A stretch of 64,000 nucleotides of DNA from Tenacibaculum finnmarkense genomovar ulcerans. Its GTDB lineage: Bacteria > Bacteroidota > Bacteroidia > Flavobacteriales > Flavobacteriaceae. Made by a program: the position numbers and the translations under genes. Below the pieces are notes generated by a model. It made no database searches, was not told where the DNA came from, and was given only the letters and a program-made list of their open reading frames with translations. Position 1 is the first letter of the stretch. Each line of letters begins with the position of its first letter. Positions 9,087-16,956 of this stretch are shown in pieces. The stretch spans positions 51,249-115,248 of the forward strand of contig NZ_OENE01000003.1 of NCBI RefSeq assembly GCF_900239495.1. The letters are read 5' to 3'.

Positions 9087-9608
9087 ATGACAGCTAAAAC
9101 ACCCATAGAATCATTAACGGTATTAACCGACCTTGTTTTACCAGGAGAAACAAATTATTTAGACAATCTTTTTGGAGGAGAATTATTGGCTCGTATGGAT
9201 AGAGCCTGTAGTATTGCGGCACGCCGTCATTCAAGAAGAATTGTGGTTACCGCTTCGGTAAACCATGTGGCTTTTTCAAAAGCAGTGCCTGTGGGAAGCG
9301 TTGTTACTGTAGAAGCAAAAGTTTCAAGAGCCTTTAAATCATCTATGGAAATTTATGTAGATGTTTGGACAGAAGACCGTCAGTCAGGGGTAAAAACAAA
9401 GGTAAATGAAGGAATTTATACTTTTGTTGCAGTAGATGAAACAGGAAGACCTGTACCGGTAGCGCCTATTGTTCCAGAAACTGATTTAGAAAAAAAGCGT
9501 TTTGAGGGGGCTTTACGTCGAAAACAATTAAGCTTGGTTTTAGCAGGGAAATTAGATCCGAAAGAAGCAACAGAGCTCAAAGCATTATTTTTAGGTAAAG
9601 AAGAATAG
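9087..9608 (+). CDS. Acyl-CoA thioesterase, hotdog fold
   Basis: A 173-residue single-hotdog thioesterase. It has the family pattern GETNYLDNLFGGELLARMDRACSIAARRHS, with the conserved Asn-hydrophobic-Gly region and the Asp of the helix. It resembles YciA/cytosolic acyl-CoA hydrolases that cleave acyl-CoA to free acid and CoA. The ATG at 9087 is preferred over the TTG one codon earlier. It is transcribed alone between a divergent receptor gene and a convergent permease gene. Confidence 0.88.
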   Translation: MTAKTPIESLTVLTDLVLPGETNYLDNLFGGELLARMDRACSIAARRHSRRIVVTASVNHVAFSKAVPVGSVVTVEAKVSRAFKSSMEIYVDVWTEDRQSGVKTKVNEGIYTFVAVDETGRPVPVAPIVPETDLEKKRFEGALRRKQLSLVLAGKLDPKEATELKALFLGKEE

Positions 9609-9639
9609 TTTTGTGAAATTTTATGATAATTATAAAAAA

Positions 9640-9672
9640 ATAGCCTGTTTAAAAATTTTAAGCAGGCTAATC
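9640..9672. terminator. Bidirectional terminator between convergent genes
   Basis: TAGCCTG and CAGGCTA form a stem that continues through complementary TTTAAAA/TTTTAAG. A-runs before it and T-runs after it allow termination in both directions, serving the thioesterase and AI-2E genes. Confidence 0.7.
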
Positions 9673-9676
9673 TTTT

Positions 9677-10711
9677 TTATATTGTATCAATTTCTCCGTT
9701 TTCAGATAAAAAGATAGCCACTGTTTTTGTTCTTTCAAATTGAGAGAAAACAATAATCATAATTACGGTAATTGGCACACTTAAAACCATGCCTGTAACA
9801 CCCCATATTTTACCCCAAATAGCTAAAGATAAAATGGTTACCAAAGGGCTTAAATTTAATGATTTTCCAAAAACCTTAGGCTCTATAAAGTTACCAACAA
9901 TTACCTGAACCGCGCCAACGGCAATTAATACAATTAAAAATGGCGAAAGTTCTCCAAATTGAATTAAGCTAAATACGGCAGGGAAAATGGTGGCAATTAA
10001 TGAGCCAATAGTTGGAATATAGTTTAATAAAAAAATTAAAAAAGCCCAAAAAGGAGCACTATCAACACCCATTAATAGCAAAATAAAGTAACTTAAAATA
10101 CCGGTAAGCAAACTTACATAAGTTTTTAATCGAAGATAATTTGATATAGAAACTTCAATTTTAGATAAAATAAATTGGATGCTAGTGTTTTTAGTGTCTT
10201 TTCCGTTAAATAATTTATGAAGTTTTTTCTTGAAGCTACTTTCTTCTAAAAACATAAATAAGGCATAAATTATAATCATAAAAGTATCACCAAGTAAGCC
10301 ACTAATAGCGTTTGCTGTTTCTGCTAAAACAGCTCCATAGTTAAAATCACCAACAATTAATTTTGCCGATTTGATAATATCAATATGAAAATAATTGTTT
10401 AAGTTTTTTATAACAACATCAATATTAGGTTCATATTTTGAATAGGAAGTAGATAAATCAACAATACTATTGGTAATAATTTCAGACATAAAACTAAAAC
10501 TGAAAATAATAATAGTAAATACAAAAACATTGCTCAACCAAATAGGAATGAATTTTTTAGCAAAGGGTATTTTATAAATGTTCTTACGAATTTCACGAGT
10601 TAAAAACCAAAAAATTAAGGCAAAAATAAATGGAATTATAATTCCTTTACCAATAACTAAAGTTGCTATAATAACACCAATTATGATGATAAAATTTGCT
10701 GAATTTTTCAT
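9677..10711 (-). CDS. AI-2E family transporter (PerM-like permease)
   Basis: A 344-residue membrane protein with about eight helices in the family layout: N-terminal pairs of helices, a long extracytoplasmic loop (~70-130), then a C-terminal bundle with LLNYIPTIGSLIAT and a terminal helix. The family includes autoinducer-2 exporters and Na+/H+ antiporters, so the substrate is uncertain. The gene starts 10 bp after the EnvC-like gene and ends the cell-envelope operon. Confidence 0.85.
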   Translation of the reverse strand: MKNSANFIIIIGVIIATLVIGKGIIIPFIFALIFWFLTREIRKNIYKIPFAKKFIPIWLSNVFVFTIIIFSFSFMSEIITNSIVDLSTSYSKYEPNIDVVIKNLNNYFHIDIIKSAKLIVGDFNYGAVLAETANAISGLLGDTFMIIIYALFMFLEESSFKKKLHKLFNGKDTKNTSIQFILSKIEVSISNYLRLKTYVSLLTGILSYFILLLMGVDSAPFWAFLIFLLNYIPTIGSLIATIFPAVFSLIQFGELSPFLIVLIAVGAVQVIVGNFIEPKVFGKSLNLSPLVTILSLAIWGKIWGVTGMVLSVPITVIMIIVFSQFERTKTVAIFLSENGEIDTI

Positions 10712-10721
10712 GTGTTTATCT

Positions 10722-12152
10722 TTATTTTTTGCGAATCCATTTTGCGGGGTTTAATTTTGCGGTATCTTTAAATAAAACAAAAAGTAACTTGGTTTTTCCT
10801 GAAATTTTATTGGTAAAAACCCTTCCTATTTTATCTCCAGTTTTTATGAGCGTGCCTTTTGCTACATATACCTTTTCAAGATTGTTATATGCCGATATAT
10901 AATTAGCGTGCTGTATTAATACCGATTTTTTACCACCAGACTGCGATTGTATAGCAAGTACTTTACCATTAAAAATACTTTTAGCATCTGTATTTACCTT
11001 GGTTACAATGTGTAAACCAGGGCTATTAATATTAATTCCTGAAAATGTTGGATGTGGTTGTACGCCATATTTTCGGGTAATAATTCCTTTTACAGGCCAA
11101 GGTAAATTTCCTTTATTTTGCTCGAAGTTGTGTAATAATTTTTTTTCATCAGCATCTAAAACAAAGCTGTTTGCTGTTTTTTTCTTTTCATTTTTACTAG
11201 CGAGTTCTTTCTCTTTTGCTTTTTTATTGGCAGCTGTAATTTCTTTTTTTGTTGTTTCGGCAAGTTCTCTCGCTTTTTGAAGCGCAATTTCTCTTTCTTT
11301 TTTATCAGCAAGTTTATTTGCTCTTTTTCTTGCGTCAGTAATTGCTTTGAGTCGTGCTTTTTTTCTTCTTTTGGCTTTTGCAAGTGCTTTTGCTTTGGCT
11401 ATTGCTCGTTTTTTTCGATTAGCTTTCGCTATTTCACGTAAAATTAACTTATCAATACGGGCTGTAATTTGTTTTTCTTCTTTTATTTTACTGCGTAAAT
11501 TTTGTTTGTACTTTTTTTCAGCTCCTTTGATTTTAGTAACTAAGGTTTCTTGGTTTTTTTTATCGGTTTCAATGGCCGATTTTTGCGATTTTTCATCAGA
11601 AATTAATACTTCTTTTTTCTTTTTCTTCTGAATTAATGCGTTGTTAATCTTCTTAATTTCATTTAATTTGACAATAATTGCGAGCCCTTGATTTTTCCGA
11701 TACTCATTATATTGCTGCATATATTTTAAACGTTTATACGCCTGATAAAAGCTTTCAGAAGATAGCAAAAACATTGTTTTACTTTGTAAAGACCTACTTT
11801 TATAGGTTTTTACAACCATATTTGTATATGCTTCTTTTAAGCTTTTAAGCTGCTTATTATAGCTGTTTAACTGCTTTTGATTATTGTTTATTTCTTTAGA
11901 AATTTTCTGAGATTCTAATTCAATCACTTTAATTAACTGTGCTCTGGTGTCAATTTTTTGTGTTAAATCTTTTAAATCATCTAAGGCATCACCTTTTTCT
12001 TTTTTGGTTTCAAATAATAAATGATTAATCTGTTTAATTTCATTTTTTAACTTCTTATGTTTTCTTTCAAGGGTTTTCCTTTCTTGGCTAAACGAAGAAA
12101 AACTCCATAAAACGAAGCATAAAAAGGAAAGATATAAAACAATTTTTTTCAT
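10722..12152 (-). CDS. EnvC-like murein hydrolase activator with degenerate LytM domain
   Basis: A 476-residue secreted protein. It has a signal peptide (MKKIVLYLSFLCFVLWSFSS), long coiled coils (~25-250) with a strongly basic Lys/Ala-rich stretch (~235-330), and a C-terminal LytM/M23 domain (~360-476). The expected zinc ligands are missing: the HxxxD site reads GININS and the final HxH reads LLFVLF. It is therefore likely catalytically inactive, as in EnvC, which activates amidases at the division site. It overlaps the upstream lipoprotein gene by one base. Confidence 0.85.
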   Translation of the reverse strand: MKKIVLYLSFLCFVLWSFSSFSQERKTLERKHKKLKNEIKQINHLLFETKKEKGDALDDLKDLTQKIDTRAQLIKVIELESQKISKEINNNQKQLNSYNKQLKSLKEAYTNMVVKTYKSRSLQSKTMFLLSSESFYQAYKRLKYMQQYNEYRKNQGLAIIVKLNEIKKINNALIQKKKKKEVLISDEKSQKSAIETDKKNQETLVTKIKGAEKKYKQNLRSKIKEEKQITARIDKLILREIAKANRKKRAIAKAKALAKAKRRKKARLKAITDARKRANKLADKKEREIALQKARELAETTKKEITAANKKAKEKELASKNEKKKTANSFVLDADEKKLLHNFEQNKGNLPWPVKGIITRKYGVQPHPTFSGININSPGLHIVTKVNTDAKSIFNGKVLAIQSQSGGKKSVLIQHANYISAYNNLEKVYVAKGTLIKTGDKIGRVFTNKISGKTKLLFVLFKDTAKLNPAKWIRKK

Positions 12153-12922
12153 TATAATTTAATTTCTTTATAGCCTTTTGGTATGCTAAAATTAATGTTT
12201 AGTTTGGTGTTAAAATTTACCGAACGCGTAGTAATATCAATTGCAGTAAGTGCTTGTTTTTGTTTCGCATTTATGATTATTTTCTTAGGAAATAAAACAC
12301 CATTATTTGTTGAATAACTAGGATATTTAATCTCTAAACGTTGTTTTTTAGCAGTATTTACAATTGATTGTTTGTTCAGTTTATAATGCAGCGGGTTTAC
12401 CTGAAAAAAGATATCAAATAATTCTGATTGTTTTTTAGGCGAAAGCTGGTATGCTTTATTAGTAATAACTACTTTTTGTCTTTTATTTTTTACATTTAAT
12501 AACGACTGCCCTAATAACATATTTTGTAGCTGTTCAAAATTAATAGCTGTTCCTAGTAATTTTTGAAGCATTTTAAAATCTCCATCAAAATAATTTTTAT
12601 AAAATGGCGAATAAAATTGCACTCTTGTAGGGGTGATTTTTGCTTTAAAAACAGTAATAAATTTAACACCTTTTAGCCATATAACATTCCCTTTTTCTAT
12701 TTTCATTCGAACAGAAAGCGCTACTTTTTCTTTTGTTGTGCTGTAGTTTACTTTTAAACGAGCATCAATTGTTTTTTCATCAAAATTAGCGGCAACGTGT
12801 TTTTTAGCTACTTTTCTTGCTGATATTTCTTTAATTGTTGTTGAATTATTCGTTAAATTTTTACTTGATTTACAAGCCGTAAAACTTAAAAATAAGAAAC
12901 TAAGTGCTACAAGGTATTTCAT
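12152..12922 (-). CDS. DUF4292 domain lipoprotein
   Basis: A 256-residue protein with a lipoprotein signal (lipobox FTAC, Cys17). It has the DUF4292 pattern of a mostly beta periplasmic protein resembling the LolA/LolB fold (NYSTTKEKVALSVRMKIEKG, then a C-terminal LNINFSIPKGY). The gene pair DUF4292 and EnvC-like peptidase is a recurrent Bacteroidota arrangement. Function is not established; a role in envelope or lipoprotein handling is inference. Confidence 0.82.
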   Translation of the reverse strand: MKYLVALSFLFLSFTACKSSKNLTNNSTTIKEISARKVAKKHVAANFDEKTIDARLKVNYSTTKEKVALSVRMKIEKGNVIWLKGVKFITVFKAKITPTRVQFYSPFYKNYFDGDFKMLQKLLGTAINFEQLQNMLLGQSLLNVKNKRQKVVITNKAYQLSPKKQSELFDIFFQVNPLHYKLNKQSIVNTAKKQRLEIKYPSYSTNNGVLFPKKIIINAKQKQALTAIDITTRSVNFNTKLNINFSIPKGYKEIKL

Positions 12923-12946
12923 AAGTGTTATAATGCTGAAGAAAAA

Positions 12947-13945
12947 TTATTTTAAAATTTTAGCAGCTTTGTTTTTAAAATCAGCGGCTTTTTTAAGCTG
13001 TTTCAAACTTTTATAAGCTCTTGCCATTTCTAAATAAAATTTTGCTTCAATTTGAGGATTATCAATTACAAAATCAATGCCATTTTGCAAACTTTGTAAT
13101 GCTTTTTTATGTTTTTTATTGTTGTTTAACGCTTTCCCATTCATTAAATAAACAAAAGGCTGTGCAGGAAATAAGGCTACACCCTGAGTACTGTATTTTA
13201 ATAAATCGATGTGTTTATTTGTGGCTAATTTGAGTAATAAAGGCTGTAAGTTTTTAAATGATTTTTCATTTTCAAAAACAGCTCTTATCGTAGTATTCGC
13301 TAATTTTTTAGGCTGTTTTTTAATTGTTGTTTTATCATTTTTTTGATTTTCTTCGAGCCTTTTTAAAATTTTCTGTAACCTTGAATTTAATAATTTAGCC
13401 TCTTTTAACTCTAATAAAACTCTTTTTGCAGCTAAAACATCGCTGTTTTTTAAATGAAGATATACTAATTCTTGTTTTTTCTTCGGATGTGTTTTTGCAA
13501 TTTTTTCTTGTACTTCAATGGCATTTTCAAAATTAGCCATTTTTTTTAAAATACTAACCTTATGTGTTAGCATCCATAAATTATCGGGAGCTATATGTAG
13601 GCCTAATTCAATATATTCTAAAGCCTCAATGTATCTACCTAATTTTAGGTTGTTTTTAGAAAGTTCAAAAAAAACTGCTTCATTATTAGGTAGTAATTCA
13701 TTGCAGTTATTTAAATATTCAATGGCTTTTTTATGATTAAAAAGTGCTTTTTGAGAAAGCGCTTTAAAAAAATTATTTTCAAATAAACTGTTGTCTTTTT
13801 TACCGCTAGCAATTGCTGAAGTAGTGCTGTGCTGCGCGTTTAAGAACAATGTAAAAAACAACAAGAAAAAAGGCAATAGCACGTGTTGTGCTATTGTCTT
13901 TCCTTTTTTTGGCTTGCTATTTTTATGTAAGATCTGTATAATCAC
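12947..13945 (-). CDS. Tetratricopeptide-repeat protein, secreted
   Basis: A 332-residue protein. A basic N-terminus is followed by a hydrophobic segment (HVLLPFFLLFFTLFLNAQ) ending in a likely cleavage site, then TPR repeats from about residue 60 to 180 and 255 to 325. The start is GTG at 13945, overlapping the last 23 bases of the upstream nucleotidyltransferase gene, which implies coupled translation. It is probably a periplasmic or outer-membrane scaffold working with the DUF4292 and EnvC-like products encoded downstream. Confidence 0.8.
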   Translation of the reverse strand: MIIQILHKNSKPKKGKTIAQHVLLPFFLLFFTLFLNAQHSTTSAIASGKKDNSLFENNFFKALSQKALFNHKKAIEYLNNCNELLPNNEAVFFELSKNNLKLGRYIEALEYIELGLHIAPDNLWMLTHKVSILKKMANFENAIEVQEKIAKTHPKKKQELVYLHLKNSDVLAAKRVLLELKEAKLLNSRLQKILKRLEENQKNDKTTIKKQPKKLANTTIRAVFENEKSFKNLQPLLLKLATNKHIDLLKYSTQGVALFPAQPFVYLMNGKALNNNKKHKKALQSLQNGIDFVIDNPQIEAKFYLEMARAYKSLKQLKKAADFKNKAAKILK

Positions 13946-14939
13946 CTATACTTACTGATGTATAATTAGCATTATATTTGGCATGATTACCAATCATTGC
14001 ATTGTCTAATGTTGCATTTTGAATGCGAACATTTGTTTGAATTAATGAATTTTCAATCGTTGAATTTTCAACAATACTATTTTCACCAATAGAAACATAA
14101 GGTCCTATTTTAGTATTTTTTAAAATTACATTTTTTCCAACATAACAAGGCTGAATAATTTCTGAATTTTCTAAAATAACATCATCAGAAACTAAATTAT
14201 TACCATCGGCTTGTTCAAAACCTAACACTTGTTTGTTAGTATCAACCGTTGGATCTTTTTTACCACAATCCATCCAAGCATCTACTTTTCCAGGGATAAA
14301 TTTAGCGCCTTGTTGTTTTAAAGATTCTAAAACTTCTGTTAATTGAAATTCACCAGAAGGTCTGATATCATTATCAATTAAATGCTTAATTTCTTCACGA
14401 AGTTTATCACCATCTTTAAAATAATAAATTCCGATAATGGCTAAATCAGAAACAAATTCTTTTGGTTTTTCAACAAAATCAGTAATAAAACCATCATTTA
14501 ATTTTACCACACCAAAAGCGCTTGGGTCTTCCACTTGTTTTACCCAAATAGCACCATCAGCATTGGCATCTAAAGTAAAATCAGCTTTAAATAAAGTATC
14601 AGCAAAAGCGACAACACAAGATCCGTTTAAGGCTTCTTTAGCACAGTAAATTGCGTGTGCAGTTCCTAAGGCTTCTTCTTGAACAAATACAGAACCCTTA
14701 GCACCTAAACTTTTAGCAATTGCTATTAATTTATCTTTAGTATCCGAAGGAAAACCCTTGGCAGTACTTCCAATAATAAAGGCAATTTCATCAATAGGTT
14801 GATTTACTACCGCAGTAATATCTTCCACCAAACGCTGTACAATCGGTTTACCCGCAATAACGGTTAATGGTTTTGGAGTAGTTAAACTATGAGGTCTTAA
14901 GCGCGACCCGATTCCTGCCATTGGAACTATAATTTTCAT
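13923..14939 (-). CDS. Sugar-phosphate nucleotidyltransferase with hexapeptide C-terminus
   Basis: A 338-residue enzyme with the NTP-transferase start MAGIGSRLRPHSLTTPKPL (pyrophosphorylase signature with catalytic Arg and Lys), the metal-binding FADTLF, and a C-terminal left-handed beta-helix made of repeated NSIVENSTI-type hexads (~255-330). The family makes activated sugars (UDP-, dTDP- or GDP-) from sugar-1-phosphates. The substrate is not clear from sequence; glucose-1-phosphate and mannose-1-phosphate enzymes share these features. It leads the envelope operon. Confidence 0.87.
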   Translation of the reverse strand: MKIIVPMAGIGSRLRPHSLTTPKPLTVIAGKPIVQRLVEDITAVVNQPIDEIAFIIGSTAKGFPSDTKDKLIAIAKSLGAKGSVFVQEEALGTAHAIYCAKEALNGSCVVAFADTLFKADFTLDANADGAIWVKQVEDPSAFGVVKLNDGFITDFVEKPKEFVSDLAIIGIYYFKDGDKLREEIKHLIDNDIRPSGEFQLTEVLESLKQQGAKFIPGKVDAWMDCGKKDPTVDTNKQVLGFEQADGNNLVSDDVILENSEIIQPCYVGKNVILKNTKIGPYVSIGENSIVENSTIENSLIQTNVRIQNATLDNAMIGNHAKYNANYTSVSIGDYTDLT

Positions 14940-14993
14940 ATTTTTTTGTTTTTTTAACGCTGCAATATACCATTAATATAGGTTTGAAAAAAG

Positions 14994-16655
14994 TTACAAA
15001 CCTTTTGGTATTGCTGCAATCAATGTTTTTGTATAGCTTGTTTTAGGATTGTTATAAATTTCATCGGCATCGGCAATTTCTTCTATTTGTCCTTTATTCA
15101 TAACAACCAACTGATCTGACATATATTTTACGACCGATAAATCATGAGAAATAAACAAATATGTAAAATTAAATTCGGCTTTTAACTCGTTTAATAAATT
15201 TAAAACCTGTGCTTGTACCGATACATCTAAGGCAGAAACCGATTCATCACAAATAATTAATTTTGGTTGTAAAGCGATGGTTCTGGCAATTCCGATTCGT
15301 TGTCGCTGTCCGCCAGAAAATTCATGTGGATATCGGTCAAAATGTGCTTTTTCTAAGCCTACTTTTTCTAATAAATTGAGCACATATTCTTTGCGTTCTT
15401 TAAAGGAATTTAAAATATTGTGTACTTTCATCGGTTCGACAATTGCATTTCCTACGGTAATTCGTGGGTTTAACGATGAAAAAGGATCTTGAAATATAAT
15501 TTGGATATCTTTTCGCAGTTTTTTTAAGGCTTTTTTAGAAAGCCTTGTAATATCTTCTCCTTTATAAATTATTTGCCCTGAAGTTGCTTTTTCTAGCTGT
15601 AAAATACTGCTGCCAAGTGTTGTTTTTCCGCAGCCACTTTCGCCAACCAGCCCAACAGTTTCACCTTGGTAAATTTTAAACGAAACATCATTTACAGCCT
15701 TTACAACAGTCCTTTTTGAAAACCAACCTACTTTTGATACATATTCTTTATGCAGATTTTTAATTTCTAAAAGCGGTGTTTTTGCATATATTTTTTGATG
15801 AAATTCCTTGCGTTCTTCATCGGTATATACTTCGGTTTTTACGGTGTTTTTGATAAAATCAATAACGGTTGGTAATATTTTAAAGCGTTTTTTTAGGGTT
15901 GGTTTTGACTTGATTAATGCCTTGGTATAATTTTCCTTCGGATGTAAAAAAAGTTCTTTTGTTATACCTTGTTCCACTACTTTTCCTTTGCGCATTACAA
16001 CAACAGTATCGGCAATTTCTGATACCAAGCCTAAATCGTGAGAAATAAAAATAATGCCCATTTTATATTCCTGTTGTAGTTCTTTTAAAAGTGCAATTAT
16101 TTCTTTTTGAACCGTAACATCTAAAGCTGTTGTAGGCTCATCAGCAATTAAAAGTTGGGGTTTACAGGCAATTGCCATCGCAATCATGACACGTTGTTTT
16201 TGTCCGCCACTAATTTGATGCGGATAGGCATTAAAAATAGCCATTGGTCGTGGTAATTTAACCTTTTCAAAAAGTAAAATTACGGCTTGTTTTATCTCTT
16301 TTTTAGATAAATTAGTATGTAATTCTAAGACCTCAGCAACTTGAAAACCACAGGTTAATGTTGGGTTTAAAGAGCTCATTGGTTCTTGAAAAATCATGGC
16401 TATTTGGCTGCCTCTAATTTTTTGAAAATCGCTATTTTTATAATTTAAAACATTTTGTTCTTTAAATAAAATTTCGCCTGTTATTGTAGCGTATTTAGGC
16501 AATAAGCCTAAAATAGCTAAAGAGGTTATTGATTTTCCACTACCACTTTCGCCTACAATACCTAGTATTTGGGTTTGTTGTACATTAAAAGAAACTTCTT
16601 GAATAACAGAAGCGGCGTTTTTAAAACTTATTTCTAAATTTTTAACTTGAAGCAT
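14994..16655 (-). CDS. Oligopeptide-type ABC transporter ATPase, two fused ATP-binding domains
   Basis: A 553-residue protein with two complete ABC domains. The first has Walker A GESGSGKS and signature SGGQKQR; the second has Walker A GESGCGKT and signature SGGQRQR. Both have Walker B/D-loop sequences (ADEPTTALD, CDESVSALD). It corresponds to fused DppD-DppF (YejF-like) subunits that energise dipeptide, oligopeptide or nickel import. No permease or binding-protein gene lies nearby, so partners are encoded elsewhere. Confidence 0.92.
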   Translation of the reverse strand: MLQVKNLEISFKNAASVIQEVSFNVQQTQILGIVGESGSGKSITSLAILGLLPKYATITGEILFKEQNVLNYKNSDFQKIRGSQIAMIFQEPMSSLNPTLTCGFQVAEVLELHTNLSKKEIKQAVILLFEKVKLPRPMAIFNAYPHQISGGQKQRVMIAMAIACKPQLLIADEPTTALDVTVQKEIIALLKELQQEYKMGIIFISHDLGLVSEIADTVVVMRKGKVVEQGITKELFLHPKENYTKALIKSKPTLKKRFKILPTVIDFIKNTVKTEVYTDEERKEFHQKIYAKTPLLEIKNLHKEYVSKVGWFSKRTVVKAVNDVSFKIYQGETVGLVGESGCGKTTLGSSILQLEKATSGQIIYKGEDITRLSKKALKKLRKDIQIIFQDPFSSLNPRITVGNAIVEPMKVHNILNSFKERKEYVLNLLEKVGLEKAHFDRYPHEFSGGQRQRIGIARTIALQPKLIICDESVSALDVSVQAQVLNLLNELKAEFNFTYLFISHDLSVVKYMSDQLVVMNKGQIEEIADADEIYNNPKTSYTKTLIAAIPKGL

Positions 16656-16956
16656 TTGTGTAAAATTTCAATAAAAATACAATTAATATCTTTCAATTCT
16701 TTTTAAAAAATGATGACAATTGCAATTCTTTGATATGCCCTTGTAAATGAGTATCCCGCTGTTTTAATATGATTAGGGTGTTTTTTGTGTGATTTTTATA
16801 ATAAACAATTGTTTTTGTTACGATAAAAATACTTTACGCGCTAATTTTTTATATATTTGCTACTTGTACAGTGGCTTTTTACTGTTTTTTTATCAAAAAT
16901 ATAATAGTTTAAACAGCCCCTTTTAATTTATAATTAATTTTTTAAAACTCTTCAAA
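16656..16956 (+). promoter_or_regulatory. Intergenic region with metalloprotease promoter
   Basis: This 301-bp region between divergent genes holds a good -7 element, TATATTTG, at 16852-16859. About 8 bp further on, ACAGT and ACTGT form a 5-bp stem followed by seven Ts, a weak attenuator-like structure. The resulting mRNA leader would be about 90 nt. Nothing coding was seen. Confidence 0.45.

Noticed and set aside
10999..11631. Several frames overlapping the EnvC-like gene (Phe- or Lys-rich products)
   Set aside because: They are shadows of the Lys/Ala-rich coding sequence in other frames.
12947..13945. Possible truncation of the TPR gene because it starts with GTG inside its neighbour
   Set aside because: The GTG gives an intact signal peptide, and 23-bp overlaps are common within this operon type, so it is read as complete.
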